Of a DNA stretch of 64,000 bases, positions 25,145 to 33,549 are shown one piece after another. Position 1 is the stretch's first letter; the number at the start of each line of letters is the position of its first letter. This stretch comes from Streptomyces aculeolatus. Lineage in GTDB: Bacteria; Actinomycetota; Actinomycetes; Streptomycetales; Streptomycetaceae. Under the pieces are notes generated by a model, which searched no databases, was not told the DNA's origin, and saw nothing but the letters and a program-made list of their open reading frames with translations. The stretch covers positions 166,882 to 230,881 of the forward strand of contig NZ_JAINRD010000011.1 of NCBI RefSeq assembly GCF_020400605.1, in the 5' to 3' direction. Made by a program: the position numbers and the translations under genes.

Positions 25145-26467
25145 TCAGGGCCGGTAGGGGAGCTGCGGCACGGTGAAGCAGTTCGCCGTCATCTCGCCCT
25201 GGCTGACCCAGCCGCCCGCACCGCCGGCCGCGTCGTCCTGCCAGCGGGCCGCGGACAGGCACGTGGGCCGGGTCCGCGGCGGGTCGGGCAGCCGCTCGAA
25301 GCGGGCGGGCAGCAGCAGCCCGCCGGCGTCGTACGGCTCCGCCCGCGCCATGAAGTCCTCGACGCACCCGCGGGTCAGCTCCGCGCCGCACGACTCCGCC
25401 GCGTCCGCGAACCACATCGCGGCGGCCCAGCCCTCCAGTTGCCACTGGGAGCGGGTGTCGGTGTCCGCGTAGCGGTCCATGCCGTCGCGGAACGCCTTGA
25501 CCGCCGGGTCGCCGGTGTCCTCGTAGTTGCGGCTGGAGCCGGTGACCCAGAGGGAGTTGCGGCAGCGTTCGGCGTCGGCGTAGTCCTCGCGGACGGTTGA
25601 GTTCCAGTTCTGCACGTTGGTGACCTTCGCGGTCAGCTCCACGCCCGCCTCGTCGAGTGCCCGGCACAGCTTGGCGTTGCCGCCGGCGTCGACGGCGTCG
25701 AAGACGAGGTCGACGCCGCGGGCACGCAGGTCGGCGGCGACCGCGTCGAAGTTCGGCAGCGAGAAGTCGACCTGCTCGGTGACGACGTCGTACCCCTCGG
25801 CCTCCAGGCCGCTGGTCACGCTGCGCGCGTAGGAGGCCGAGGCCGCCTGGTTGTACGAGACGACGGCGGCGGTGCGGGCGCCGTGCTCGCGCTTGAAGTA
25901 GCGGTAGACCTCGGTGCCGCCGTACAGGTCGCCGTCCCAGCCGGGCTTGCCGCCGGTGCGCGGGGCGCGGCTGCCGTAGATGCCGTAGAGGTGGGGGTAC
26001 GTCTCGTACGCGGCCCCGATCGGCTGGCCGCCGATGTCCGGCACGCCGGCCTCGCTGACCTGCGGGGCGCCGGCGTAGTTCAGCGAGGTGGTGGCGACGA
26101 GCGCGAACACCTTCTCCTTCAGCACCAGTTCGCGTACGCAGTCGCTGTTGCCCAGGCCGCTGCCGCCGTCGTCGCAGGTGACGACCTCGACGGGGCGGCC
26201 GCCCACGCCCCCGCGCGCGTTCAGCGCCTCGAAATAGGCCCGCGCGCCGTCCTGCGGCCCGCTGAACGCGTCGCCCACCGGGCTCGTCTCGCTGGCGATG
26301 ACGCCGACCCTGACCGGCTCCCCGCGCGCCTCGCCCGAGGGCGCGGCGCCACCGGGCGGACCGGCGGGCCGCTCGGTGAACTCGCTCTCGGGCACCCGGC
26401 TGCCGCAGGCCGCGGTCAGCAGCACAAGCGCGGCCGCCGCCAGCGCGGCACCCCCCGGCCTGGTCAA
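25145..26467 (-). CDS. LivJ/LivK-type ABC substrate-binding lipoprotein
   Basis: The 440-aa precursor has a lipoprotein signal (AALAAAALVLLTAAC, lipobox LTAAC at about residue 21). The periplasmic-binding-protein type 1 domain begins RVGVIASETSPVGDAFSGPQDGARAYFEALNARGGVGGRPVEVVTCDDGGSG. It should bind a branched-chain amino acid, amide or related ligand outside the cell for the LivHMG/LivF transporter encoded divergently. The start is a TTG placed immediately after the stop of the upstream lipoprotein gene (TGAGTTG), so translation is coupled. There are extra Cys pairs in the C-terminal half. Confidence 0.88.
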   Translation of the reverse strand: MTRPGGAALAAAALVLLTAACGSRVPESEFTERPAGPPGGAAPSGEARGEPVRVGVIASETSPVGDAFSGPQDGARAYFEALNARGGVGGRPVEVVTCDDGGSGLGNSDCVRELVLKEKVFALVATTSLNYAGAPQVSEAGVPDIGGQPIGAAYETYPHLYGIYGSRAPRTGGKPGWDGDLYGGTEVYRYFKREHGARTAAVVSYNQAASASYARSVTSGLEAEGYDVVTEQVDFSLPNFDAVAADLRARGVDLVFDAVDAGGNAKLCRALDEAGVELTAKVTNVQNWNSTVREDYADAERCRNSLWVTGSSRNYEDTGDPAVKAFRDGMDRYADTDTRSQWQLEGWAAAMWFADAAESCGAELTRGCVEDFMARAEPYDAGGLLLPARFERLPDPPRTRPTCLSAARWQDDAAGGAGGWVSQGEMTANCFTVPQLPYRP

Positions 26468-26468
26468 C

Positions 26469-27023
26469 TCAGCACCCGGGGCCCGGCGAACCGCTCATCT
26501 CGACGAGCGTGCAGATCGCCCGCTTCGACACCTTCCACGTGCCGTCCTGCAGCACCGAGACACCCGTGGCGCCGGGCACGACCGTCTGCCCCTTGAGGGC
26601 GATGTCGTACGTGACGTCCGCCTCCTCCGCGGAGTCGAACTCCACCCCGGTGACCTCCGCGCCGACCTGCTTCCAGCGCTTGTCGTCGGAGAACGCGACC
26701 ATCAGCGGCCGCATCGCCTCGCCGTCCTCCAGCACCGCCAGCTTCGCGTCGGCGTCGGAGTCGGGAGAAAAGAACGTCGTCCAGTTCTCCTCGATCTCCT
26801 TCTCCGCCGCTGCGGGGTCGGCGGGCTGGGCGCCGCCCGCGCCGTCGCCGGCGTCCTCGCTCTCCTCCGCGGCGGGGCTGCTCTCCGACGCCTGCGCGCT
26901 CGGCAGCTTCTCCGGTGTGTCCGTGCCCCCGCCGTCGTCCCCGCAGCCGGCCGCGCCCAGCCCCGTGAGCAGTACCGCCGCGGCCAGCCACGCGGCGCTG
27001 CGCGTGCGTGCTCCTCGGGTCAT
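26469..27023 (-). CDS. Unrecognised lipoprotein upstream of the Liv-type binding protein
   Basis: This 184-aa precursor has a clear lipobox (LTGLGAAGC) followed by an acidic Gly/Asp/Glu-rich linker of about 45 residues. The globular domain (about 75-184) has EKEIEENWTTFFSPDSDADAKLAVLEDGEAMRPLMVAFSDDK and ends ISKRAICTLVEMSG-like. This resembles low-molecular-weight antigen MTB12-like/NTF2-like extracellular domains of actinomycetes, which is inference from pattern only. It is co-transcribed with the binding protein. An accessory role in ligand capture is possible but unproven. Confidence 0.78.
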   Translation of the reverse strand: MTRGARTRSAAWLAAAVLLTGLGAAGCGDDGGGTDTPEKLPSAQASESSPAAEESEDAGDGAGGAQPADPAAAEKEIEENWTTFFSPDSDADAKLAVLEDGEAMRPLMVAFSDDKRWKQVGAEVTGVEFDSAEEADVTYDIALKGQTVVPGATGVSVLQDGTWKVSKRAICTLVEMSGSPGPGC

Positions 27024-27077
27024 CCGTCCTCACCCCTGAACGTCGTCATGCGTCGAGTGTCCCGCCGATCCGTTCGC

Positions 27078-27093
27078 TCTACTGCGCAGTAGA
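27078..27093. promoter_or_regulatory. Perfect 16-bp palindrome between the divergent Liv operons
   Basis: TCTACTGC-GCAGTAGA is a perfect inverted repeat with no spacer, midway between the lipoprotein start (27023) and the plus-strand operon start (27145). One dimeric repressor bound here could control both arms. A CATAGT box (27105-27110) follows on the plus strand. Confidence 0.6.
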
Positions 27094-27144
27094 ACCACAC
27101 ACGGCATAGTGCATCCCAAGCGGCGGCGATGCACAGGGGGCAGA

Positions 27145-27741
27145 ATGCGGCAAACCGGCCCGGCGCGCGGGCACTCGCTGACGGCCACGGCCCTCAGGTG
27201 GGGCAGTTGGGCCGCGCTCGCCGCGGGGGCCGTGCTGTGCGCCGTCGGCTGGTACGGGGTGTCGGGCGAGCGGTTCGCCGAGCGGCAGATCCCGTACCTG
27301 GCGTCCTGCACGATCCCGGGGGCGGCGCTGATCGTCGCCGGGGCGGTGCTGCTGTCGCGGGGCGACCAGGGTCTCGCGGCGGCGCGGGTGGAGGAGTTGT
27401 ACGGGCTGCTGGTGGCGGCGGACGGGGAAGGCACGGGCGGCGCCGCGGAGCCGGGACCCCGGACCGGGGGCGGCGACGGGGCCGAAGACGGGGCCGGGGC
27501 GGGGTCCGGCGGCGGGACCGGGGTGGGCGCCGGCGGGGCCGGCCCGTACCTGGCGGTGCCCGGCGGGACGCTCTACCACCGCCCCGGCTGCGCCCTCGTC
27601 GCCGGTAAGTCCTGCGCCGTACCGGTGGCGGATCCCGCCCGGGCCGCGGACGGCGCCGAAGGCGGCGGCGAGGGGCGGGCGTTGACACCGTGCCCGGTCT
27701 GCGAGCCGGGCCCCGGAACGGCCGCCGCGCCGGAGGCGTGA
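27145..27741 (+). CDS. Membrane protein with C-terminal Cys/His cluster, first gene of the Liv operon
   Basis: The 198-aa protein has two membrane helices (WGSWAALAAGAVLCAVGWYG and TIPGAALIVAGAVLL), a Gly/Ala-rich linker, and a C-terminal motif LYHRPGCALVAGKSC followed by LTPCPVCEP. The spacing HxxxC...PCxVC suggests a small metal site like those in Ada-type zinc motifs. I do not recognise the family further. ATG 27145 has AGGGGG 4 nt upstream; a GTG twelve codons earlier is possible. The stop is 1 nt before the permease fusion, so the products are probably made together. A membrane-bound accessory or sensor of the transporter is inference. Confidence 0.7.
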   Translation: MRQTGPARGHSLTATALRWGSWAALAAGAVLCAVGWYGVSGERFAERQIPYLASCTIPGAALIVAGAVLLSRGDQGLAAARVEELYGLLVAADGEGTGGAAEPGPRTGGGDGAEDGAGAGSGGGTGVGAGGAGPYLAVPGGTLYHRPGCALVAGKSCAVPVADPARAADGAEGGGEGRALTPCPVCEPGPGTAAAPEA

Positions 27742-27742
27742 G

Positions 27743-30742
27743 GTGTCCCTCACGTACGAACTGACGCTGGCCGGGCTCGCGGTGGGCAGCGCCGCGGCGC
27801 TCTCCGGCATCGGCGTCGTCGTCACGTACCGCGCCACCGGCGTGCTCAACCTGGCGCACGGGGCGGTCGCGATGTTCACCGCGTACGTCATGCGCCAGCT
27901 CGCCGTGGGCTGGAACTGGCCGCTGTGGGCGGCGGCGGCCGTCAGCCTGCTCGTCGTCGCCCCCGGCATCGGGCTGCTCATGGGTCGGTTCGTCTTCCGG
28001 CCGCTGTCGGTGCTGCGGTCGGGCGGGGCGGGCGGCGCGCAGGCGCTGGTGGCGTCGCTCGGGGTGTTCGTGCTGCTGATGGGGGCGGCGGGGCTCCTGT
28101 GGGGTACGGGTGCGCGGACGGACGCGCCGGAACTGCTGCCGTCCGACCCGTGGGTGCAGCTCGGTACGGCGGTGGCGCTGGCGGCTGCCGTCGCGGCGGT
28201 CACGCGGTGGACCCGGTTCGGGCGGGAGCTGCGGGCGGTGGTCGACGACCGGCGGCTCGCCGCGCTCAGCGGCATCGACGCCGACCGGGTCGCGGACGCC
28301 GGCTGGGCGTTCGGCACGTTCACGGCCGGGGTCACGGGCGTACTGCTGGCGCCGGAGTACCGGCTTGACCCGTACGGGCTGCCGCTGCTGGTCATGGCCG
28401 TCATCGGGGTCGCGGTCGCGGCCGGGCTGCGGAGCCTGCCGGCGGTCGTGGCCGTGGCGCTGGCGGTCGGCGTGGGGCAGGCGCAGCTGACCCGGCTCCA
28501 TCCGGAGGGCTGGGGCGAGCAGTTGGTGCAGGCGCTGGGCGCGAACCTCTTCGCCGTACTGCTGCTGGTGGCGGCGCTGGCGCTGCCCCGGCTCGGGGCG
28601 GACTCCGGCGACGGCTTCCTGCGGGTGCCGGCCGGCACCCTGGACTCGGCGGCCGGCGACGGGCGGACCTGGCTGGTCGCCGGGGTGCTCTTCCTGCTGC
28701 CGCTGGGCTTCGCGGGCTCCGACCTGACCACGTCGGTCCAGGTGCCGGCGCTGGCGGTGGTGCTGCTTTCGCTGGTGGTCGTCACCGGGCGCGGCGGCCA
28801 GGTCTCGCTGGGGCAGGCGGCGTACGCGGGGCTGGGGGCGCTGTTCACGGCGCTGCTGGCGGCGGGGCGGTTCCCGGGGCTGCCAGAGCTGCCGGAGCTG
28901 GTGGCGCTCGGCGTCGCGGTGCTGCTGGTGGCGCCGCTGGGGCTGCTCACCGGGTATCCGGCGATCCGGCGGCAGGGCCTGGCGCTGGCGCTGGTCACGC
29001 TGGCGGTGGGGGTGGCGGTGAGCCGCTTCGTCTTCGCGCAGCCGTACGCGACGTCGGGCCTGACGCTGGACCGCCCCGCGGGCTTCACCGGGGACCGGGC
29101 GTTCTACGTACTCGAACTGCTGCTGCTCGCCGGCGCGGTGGCCGCGGCGCGGGCGCTGCGCCGGGGCCGCCCCGGGCGGGCGCTGGCGGCGATACGGGAC
29201 CACGAGTCCGGCGCGGCCGCGGCGGGGGTGCCGGTGCCGTCCCTGAAGGTCGCCGCCTTCTCGGCCGGCGCCGCGCTGGCCGCCCTGGGCGGCGGCATGC
29301 TGGCGATGGGCGCCCGCGCCTTCGACCCCAACGCCTTCGACCCGGTACGGGGGCTGCTGTGGTTCGCGGCGGTGGTCGTGGTGGGTGCGGACAGCATGCT
29401 GGGGGCGCTGCTGGCCGCCGCGCTGCTGGTGGGGCTGGACGCGGGCACCCGCGGGGGCATGGCGGCGGCGGTCATCGGCATCCTGGCGGTCCTCCTGGGC
29501 CGCTTCCCGGGCGGCCTGTACGAGGCCCTCCACCGGGCGGCGGGCCGCCGGCTCGGGCGGCCGGGGCTGACTCCGCTGGGCATGCGCGCCCGGACCAGGC
29601 TGGCGGCCGGGGCGGCGGGCACGGTGGCGGGCAGCGGACGCCCGCGGGCGCGTAGGACCGACCGGGCAGCGGGCCCGGGGCCGCGCTCGGCGAAGGACAC
29701 GGGCGCCCCGGCGGCGGCCACAGCGGGGCAGGCAGGGGACGTCGGCGACGGCCGCCGGGGGCGACCCGGGCCCCGCAGGGGCGACGCCCCGCAACCACCT
29801 TCCGGCGCCGGCGAGTCGGGCCCCGCGGCCGCCGAGCCGGCAGGCGCGTCGGCGCGGTCCGGTGGTGGCGCCGGCCGTCGGGGCGCCCTCCGGCTGCCGC
29901 ATCCCCGCTCCGGCTCGGCCGGTGCGGTCCGGCCCGGCCACCGCCGCCCCGCGCCGGCCGGCTCGCCCGCCGCCGGAGGCCCCGGCGAGCCCGCCGGGCC
30001 CGGCGGGCACCGCCCCGGGGCCGGTCTCGACGCCCGCGGCATCTCCGTTTCGTACGGGGACTTCTCCGTGCTCTCCGGTGTCGGCATCCGCGTCCTGCCC
30101 GGGCAGGTCACCGCGCTCGTCGGGCCCAACGGGGCCGGGAAGTCCACCCTGTTCCACTGCCTGGCCGGCACCCTGCGGCCGCGGGCCGGGCACGTCGTGC
30201 TCGACGGGCGGGACGTGACCCGGCGCAGCGCGCACGCACGCAACCGGCTCGGGCTCGCGCGGACGTTTCAGCAGCCCGCCGTCTTCCCCTCCCTGACCGT
30301 CGCGGAGAACGTCCGCGTCGGCGCCGAGCAGGGCCGCGTCCGCGACCCCGCGGCCGCCGACCGCGTGCTGCGGCTCCTCGGCCTCGACGGGCCGCTGCGC
30401 GACAGGCCCGCCGAGGACCTGCCCACCGGCACCCTGCGCCGCGTCGAACTCGGCCGCGCCCTCGCCGGCGCCCCCCGCGTGCTGCTGCTCGACGAGCCCG
30501 CCGCCGGCCTCGACCCCGAAGAGACCGCCGCCCTCGTCCGCGTCCTGCGCGCGCTCGCCGCCGACGGCATGGCCCTGCTCGTGGTCGAGCACGACCTCGA
30601 ACTCGTCGGCGAACTCGCCGACACCGTCTACGCGATGGCCGCCGGCCGCATCGCCGCCTCCGGCACCGCCGCCGGCGTGCTCGCGGCGACCGCTCAGGGA
30701 CCCGGGCCCGGTGAGGGCCCCGCCCCTACGGAGGCGCCGTGA
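27743..30742 (+). CDS. Triple-fusion Liv transporter: LivH-LivM permeases plus LivG ATPase
   Basis: A single 999-aa protein. Residues 1-290 are a LivH-type permease (VTYRATGVLNLAHGAVAMFTAYV). About 300-610 is a LivM-type permease (GQVSLGQAAYAGLGALFTALLAAG, then SAGAALAALGGGMLAMGARAFDPNAF). About 620-760 is a disordered Pro/Gly/Ala/Arg linker. About 763-990 is a LivG ATPase with Walker A GPNGAGKST near 795, signature LPTGTLRRVELGRA and Walker B VLLLDEPAAGLD. It would supply both membrane halves and one ATP-binding half of a branched-chain amino-acid-type importer. The GTG start follows the preceding stop by 1 nt. The next gene, livF-like, overlaps by 4 nt. Confidence 0.92.
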   Translation: MSLTYELTLAGLAVGSAAALSGIGVVVTYRATGVLNLAHGAVAMFTAYVMRQLAVGWNWPLWAAAAVSLLVVAPGIGLLMGRFVFRPLSVLRSGGAGGAQALVASLGVFVLLMGAAGLLWGTGARTDAPELLPSDPWVQLGTAVALAAAVAAVTRWTRFGRELRAVVDDRRLAALSGIDADRVADAGWAFGTFTAGVTGVLLAPEYRLDPYGLPLLVMAVIGVAVAAGLRSLPAVVAVALAVGVGQAQLTRLHPEGWGEQLVQALGANLFAVLLLVAALALPRLGADSGDGFLRVPAGTLDSAAGDGRTWLVAGVLFLLPLGFAGSDLTTSVQVPALAVVLLSLVVVTGRGGQVSLGQAAYAGLGALFTALLAAGRFPGLPELPELVALGVAVLLVAPLGLLTGYPAIRRQGLALALVTLAVGVAVSRFVFAQPYATSGLTLDRPAGFTGDRAFYVLELLLLAGAVAAARALRRGRPGRALAAIRDHESGAAAAGVPVPSLKVAAFSAGAALAALGGGMLAMGARAFDPNAFDPVRGLLWFAAVVVVGADSMLGALLAAALLVGLDAGTRGGMAAAVIGILAVLLGRFPGGLYEALHRAAGRRLGRPGLTPLGMRARTRLAAGAAGTVAGSGRPRARRTDRAAGPGPRSAKDTGAPAAATAGQAGDVGDGRRGRPGPRRGDAPQPPSGAGESGPAAAEPAGASARSGGGAGRRGALRLPHPRSGSAGAVRPGHRRPAPAGSPAAGGPGEPAGPGGHRPGAGLDARGISVSYGDFSVLSGVGIRVLPGQVTALVGPNGAGKSTLFHCLAGTLRPRAGHVVLDGRDVTRRSAHARNRLGLARTFQQPAVFPSLTVAENVRVGAEQGRVRDPAAADRVLRLLGLDGPLRDRPAEDLPTGTLRRVELGRALAGAPRVLLLDEPAAGLDPEETAALVRVLRALAADGMALLVVEHDLELVGELADTVYAMAAGRIAASGTAAGVLAATAQGPGPGEGPAPTEAP

Positions 30743-31434
30743 GCGTCGAGATCGCCCTGCACGGCGCCCGCGTCCGCTACGGCCCGCTGGAGGCCCTGCA
30801 CGGCGTCGACGTGCCCGTGCCCGCCGGCCGGCTCACCGTGCTGCTCGGCCGCAACGGCTCCGGCCGGACGACCGCCCTGCGCGCCCTCGCCGGGACCGTG
30901 CCGCTGGCCGCCGGGCGCGTGGTGTGGCGCGGCGCGGACGTCACCGGGATGCCCGCGTACGCCCGCGCGCGCCGCGGGCTCTCGCTGACCCCGGAAGTGC
31001 GCGCCGTGTTCGGCTCGCTGACCGTCGCGGAGAACCTGCGGCTCGCCGCCCCGGACGGCGACACCGGCCGTGCGCTCGCCGCGTACCCGGAGCTGGCGCG
31101 CCTGCTGTCGCACCGCGCCGGCACCCTCTCGGGCGGCGAGCAGCGGATGCTGGCCGTCTCCCGCGCGCTGCTGTCCCCCGCCCGGCTCGTCCTGCTCGAC
31201 GAGCCGGGCCAGGGGATGTCGGCCGCGGTGGCGGCCCGTACGCACGAACTGCTCGGCGGGCTCGCCGCCACCGTCGTCGTCGCGGAGCAGAGCCTGCCGC
31301 CCGGCCTTGCGGCCGCGGCGACGGTGGTGCACGAACTCCGTCGCGGCAACGTGGTGTTCAGCGGCGAGCCCGCCGAGGTGGGGCGCCGTGGCGCCCGGGG
31401 GCCCGCTGAGGGGCTCGGCGGGCAGGGGCCGTGA
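30739..31434 (+). CDS. LivF-type ABC ATPase with Arg in the Walker A motif
   Basis: This 231-aa nucleotide-binding protein should pair with the LivG domain of the preceding fusion. Its Walker A is GRNGSGRTT (residues 37-45), with Arg replacing the Lys that contacts ATP phosphates. The signature LSGGEQRM is consensus, and Walker B with the catalytic Glu is intact in RLVLLDEPGQG. Its GTG start overlaps the fusion stop (GTGA). The heterodimer would therefore have one consensus ATP site (LivG Walker A with LivF signature) and one degenerate site (LivF Walker A with LivG LPTGT). Confidence 0.9.
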   Translation: MSVEIALHGARVRYGPLEALHGVDVPVPAGRLTVLLGRNGSGRTTALRALAGTVPLAAGRVVWRGADVTGMPAYARARRGLSLTPEVRAVFGSLTVAENLRLAAPDGDTGRALAAYPELARLLSHRAGTLSGGEQRMLAVSRALLSPARLVLLDEPGQGMSAAVAARTHELLGGLAATVVVAEQSLPPGLAAAATVVHELRRGNVVFSGEPAEVGRRGARGPAEGLGGQGP

Positions 31435-31437
31435 GCG

Positions 31438-32130
31438 TCAGACGTGCAGGCGCTGGCCCGGCAGGATGACGTCCGGGTCGCCGCCGATGACGTCGCGGTT
31501 GGCCTCGTAGACCTCGCGCCACGGCGTGCCGTGCGCGTCGGCGATGCGGCTGAGGGTGTCGCCGGCCTTGACGGTGTAGTTGCCGTCGCCGCGCCGGAGC
31601 GGCTGCCGCTGCTGCTCGCCGCGGTCCGCGCGCGGCTCCGTACGCGGCTCCGCGGACTCCTGCTGCTCGGGCTGCCCGACCGCGGGCGCGGAGCCGGACG
31701 CGCCGGCCTCGACGGAGCAGTTCGGCCAGGCGCCCCACCCCTGGGCGGCCTGCACCTTGGTGGCGACCGCGATCTGCTGGTCCCGGCTGGCCTGGTCCGC
31801 GGTCGCGGCGTAGGCGGTGCCGCCGTACGCCTCCCACGTCGACGGGGCGAACTGGAGCCCGCCGTAGTAGCCGTTGCCGGTGTTGATGGACCAGTCGCCG
31901 CCGCTCTCGCACTGCGCGATGCGGTCCCACACCCCGCTGTCCGCGGCGCCCGCCGGCGCGGCGGAGGCGAGGAGCGCGAGGGGGGTCAGGAGCGCGGCGG
32001 CTCCGGTGGCGACGGCGGCGTTCCGGCGGGTCCTGCGTGCGGTGCTGGTGCTCGTGCTGATGGTGGTGCCTGCCTCACTGGTCGTACGGTCACTGCTGGT
32101 GGCGCGTATGTCGCCCGTCGGGAAAGGCAT
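31438..32130 (-). CDS. Resuscitation-promoting factor-like transglycosylase with LysM
   Basis: The 230-aa precursor has a long signal peptide (about 1-65, with ALLTPLALLASAAPAGA). The Rpf domain, GVWDRIAQCESGGDWSINTGNGYYGGLQFAPSTWEAYGG, has catalytic Glu in CESGG and a second Cys in WPNC. A disordered Gln/Glu/Arg-rich linker leads to a C-terminal LysM domain (YTVKAGDTLSRIADAHGT to ILPGQRLHV). Such enzymes cut peptidoglycan glycan strands and help spores germinate. GAGAGGA lies 4 nt before ATG 32130. The strong upstream promoter is listed separately. Confidence 0.93.
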   Translation of the reverse strand: MPFPTGDIRATSSDRTTSEAGTTISTSTSTARRTRRNAAVATGAAALLTPLALLASAAPAGAADSGVWDRIAQCESGGDWSINTGNGYYGGLQFAPSTWEAYGGTAYAATADQASRDQQIAVATKVQAAQGWGAWPNCSVEAGASGSAPAVGQPEQQESAEPRTEPRADRGEQQRQPLRRGDGNYTVKAGDTLSRIADAHGTPWREVYEANRDVIGGDPDVILPGQRLHV

Positions 32131-32191
32131 ACGTTCCTCTCGGTGGACCCGGGTCCCCTGCCCGGGCGGTGCTCGGTGCACGCGGCGGCCG

Positions 32192-32221
32192 AATCTAGGC
32201 AGCCTTGTCGGGCGTAATCAA
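32192..32221 (-). promoter_or_regulatory. Promoter of the Rpf-LysM gene
   Basis: On the minus strand TTGATT (32216-32221), an 18-nt spacer and TAGATT (32192-32197) closely match a vegetative promoter. The leader would be about 55 nt. I saw no ydaO (cyclic di-AMP) riboswitch, which controls rpfA in S. coelicolor. Confidence 0.65.
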
Positions 32222-32518
32222 CCAAGACCCCGTTATTCGAGGCCAGTTGCCGGTTACCGCGGGTATCGATCAATATCGGACAGATCGCCGCGCCGGTCAA
32301 ATCCGGCTTTTTCTGGCAAATCTTCGGTCGTGCTGTGTCTCGCCTCACGGCATCAACGAGCGTGATTCGCACATCAGTTGACCCACAGTGAGAATTTCCG
32401 ACCGACTCCCTACGGTCCGTGCAACCCGTTCCGGCAATCGCCGCCCGGGGCGTGACTCCGCACACAGATCGCCCGTTGTGCCCAGATGAACACGCACCAC
32501 GACACCGAGGAGCGACTC
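32222..32518. other. Intergenic region between Rpf-LysM and the CxxC/HxxC protein
   Basis: About 300 bp of relatively A+T-rich sequence. TTGACC (32378-32383) and TACGGT (32411-32416) are promoter-like hexamers for the plus strand, but 27 nt apart, too far for one promoter. No coding sequence is supported. Confidence 0.4.
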
Positions 32519-33508
32519 GTGCCCCGCATGCTCGAAGTGAGCGACGCCGTACGCGCCGAGATCGGCGACGAGGAGGCGGACCGGCTCGTCGCCGGCGAGT
32601 CCGCCCCCGGCACGTACGACTGCACCTCCTGCCGCGCCCCCGGCGACTCCGCGCAGGAGCAGACGAGCACCGTGCTCTTCGTGGGCGAGGAGACCGCGGT
32701 GCTCGCCTTCGCCCACGCCACCTGCATCGCCTCGCAGGTCGTCCCGGTCTCCGAGGACCAGTTGCAGGGCGCCGTGCGGTCGATCACCGCGGACGACGTG
32801 CCGGCCCAGGCCCAGCCGCAGGCGCAGAGCCCGGCCCCGGCCCCCGTGCCGGCGGAGCCGTACTCCCCCGACGCCCTGGCGCCCGCGGGCTCCCCGGCGC
32901 CGGTCCCCGTCGCCGCCGGGGCCGCCGCCTCCCACACCTCCCCCGCCGCGCTCGCGCAGCCCGCGGGGCCCGCCGCCCCGGCCCCTGCCCCGTCGCCCAC
33001 CGCGCCCGCGGCCCCGGGCGGCGACCACGGCGAGGCGCAGGCGGTGCTCGGCGTCACCTGCGGGCTGGTGATGTGCGGCGAGGACGCCCGGCCCGCGCTG
33101 GTCGTCGAGCCCACCGCACCCGTCGTACGGCCCGGCTCCGAGGGCCCCGGCGACGACTTCCTGCCGCTGCTCATCGAGAGCGGCTTCCTGCCCGTGATGG
33201 ACATGGTCAAGCCGCCGGCGCCGGCGACCGGCTGGTCCGTGCTGCTCGTCGCCGGCCAGCTGCACGCCGTGATGCAGCCCGGCACCGCGGGCCAGCCGCC
33301 GACCGCCTGGTGGCAGGCGCACCAGCCGCTGCACGTCTCGGACGGCTGGCGGGCCGCCGCGGCGAAGGAGCAGGAGGTGCTGGTCTACGCCGCGCCCGCC
33401 GGCGCGATCGGGCGCCAGCCGCGGGAGGACCTGCTCGGCGAGGCGCTGGCGCAGGCCGCCGCGCGCGGGCTGCTCGTCGGGGCGACGATGCCCCTCACGG
33501 GCACGTGA
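32519..33508 (+). CDS. Conserved unrecognised protein with CxxC/HxxC motif
   Basis: This 329-aa protein has no family I can name. The N-terminal domain (about 1-90) has C35-T-S-C38 and H66-A-T-C69, a spacing like a treble-clef or zinc-ribbon site, and is otherwise beta-rich (STVLFVGEETAVLAFAHATC). A Pro/Ala/Gln linker follows (about 90-165). The C-terminal domain has FLPLLIESGFLPVMDM, GWSVLLVAGQLHAVM and a Trp pair in TAWWQAHQPLHVSDGWR. GTG 32519 is preceded by GAGGAG at 6 nt (32507-32512), better than the ATG eleven codons upstream. It lies next to the Rpf gene and der, which fits the SCO1755-1757 part of the core map. Confidence 0.75.
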   Translation: MPRMLEVSDAVRAEIGDEEADRLVAGESAPGTYDCTSCRAPGDSAQEQTSTVLFVGEETAVLAFAHATCIASQVVPVSEDQLQGAVRSITADDVPAQAQPQAQSPAPAPVPAEPYSPDALAPAGSPAPVPVAAGAAASHTSPAALAQPAGPAAPAPAPSPTAPAAPGGDHGEAQAVLGVTCGLVMCGEDARPALVVEPTAPVVRPGSEGPGDDFLPLLIESGFLPVMDMVKPPAPATGWSVLLVAGQLHAVMQPGTAGQPPTAWWQAHQPLHVSDGWRAAAAKEQEVLVYAAPAGAIGRQPREDLLGEALAQAAARGLLVGATMPLTGT

Positions 33509-33549
33509 GCCCAAACCCGTTCGGAGCACAGGTACCTGATCGGAGCAAC

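Noticed and set aside
27194..30592. Very long open frame on the minus strand opposite the Liv transporter fusion
   Set aside because: High G+C leaves few stops on the opposite strand. The translation is Arg/Pro/Gly-rich with no domain, while the plus strand encodes clear Liv domains.
32131..32400. Possible ydaO riboswitch upstream of the Rpf-LysM gene
   Set aside because: The promoter leaves a leader of only about 55 nt, and the conserved ydaO core sequences are not visible.
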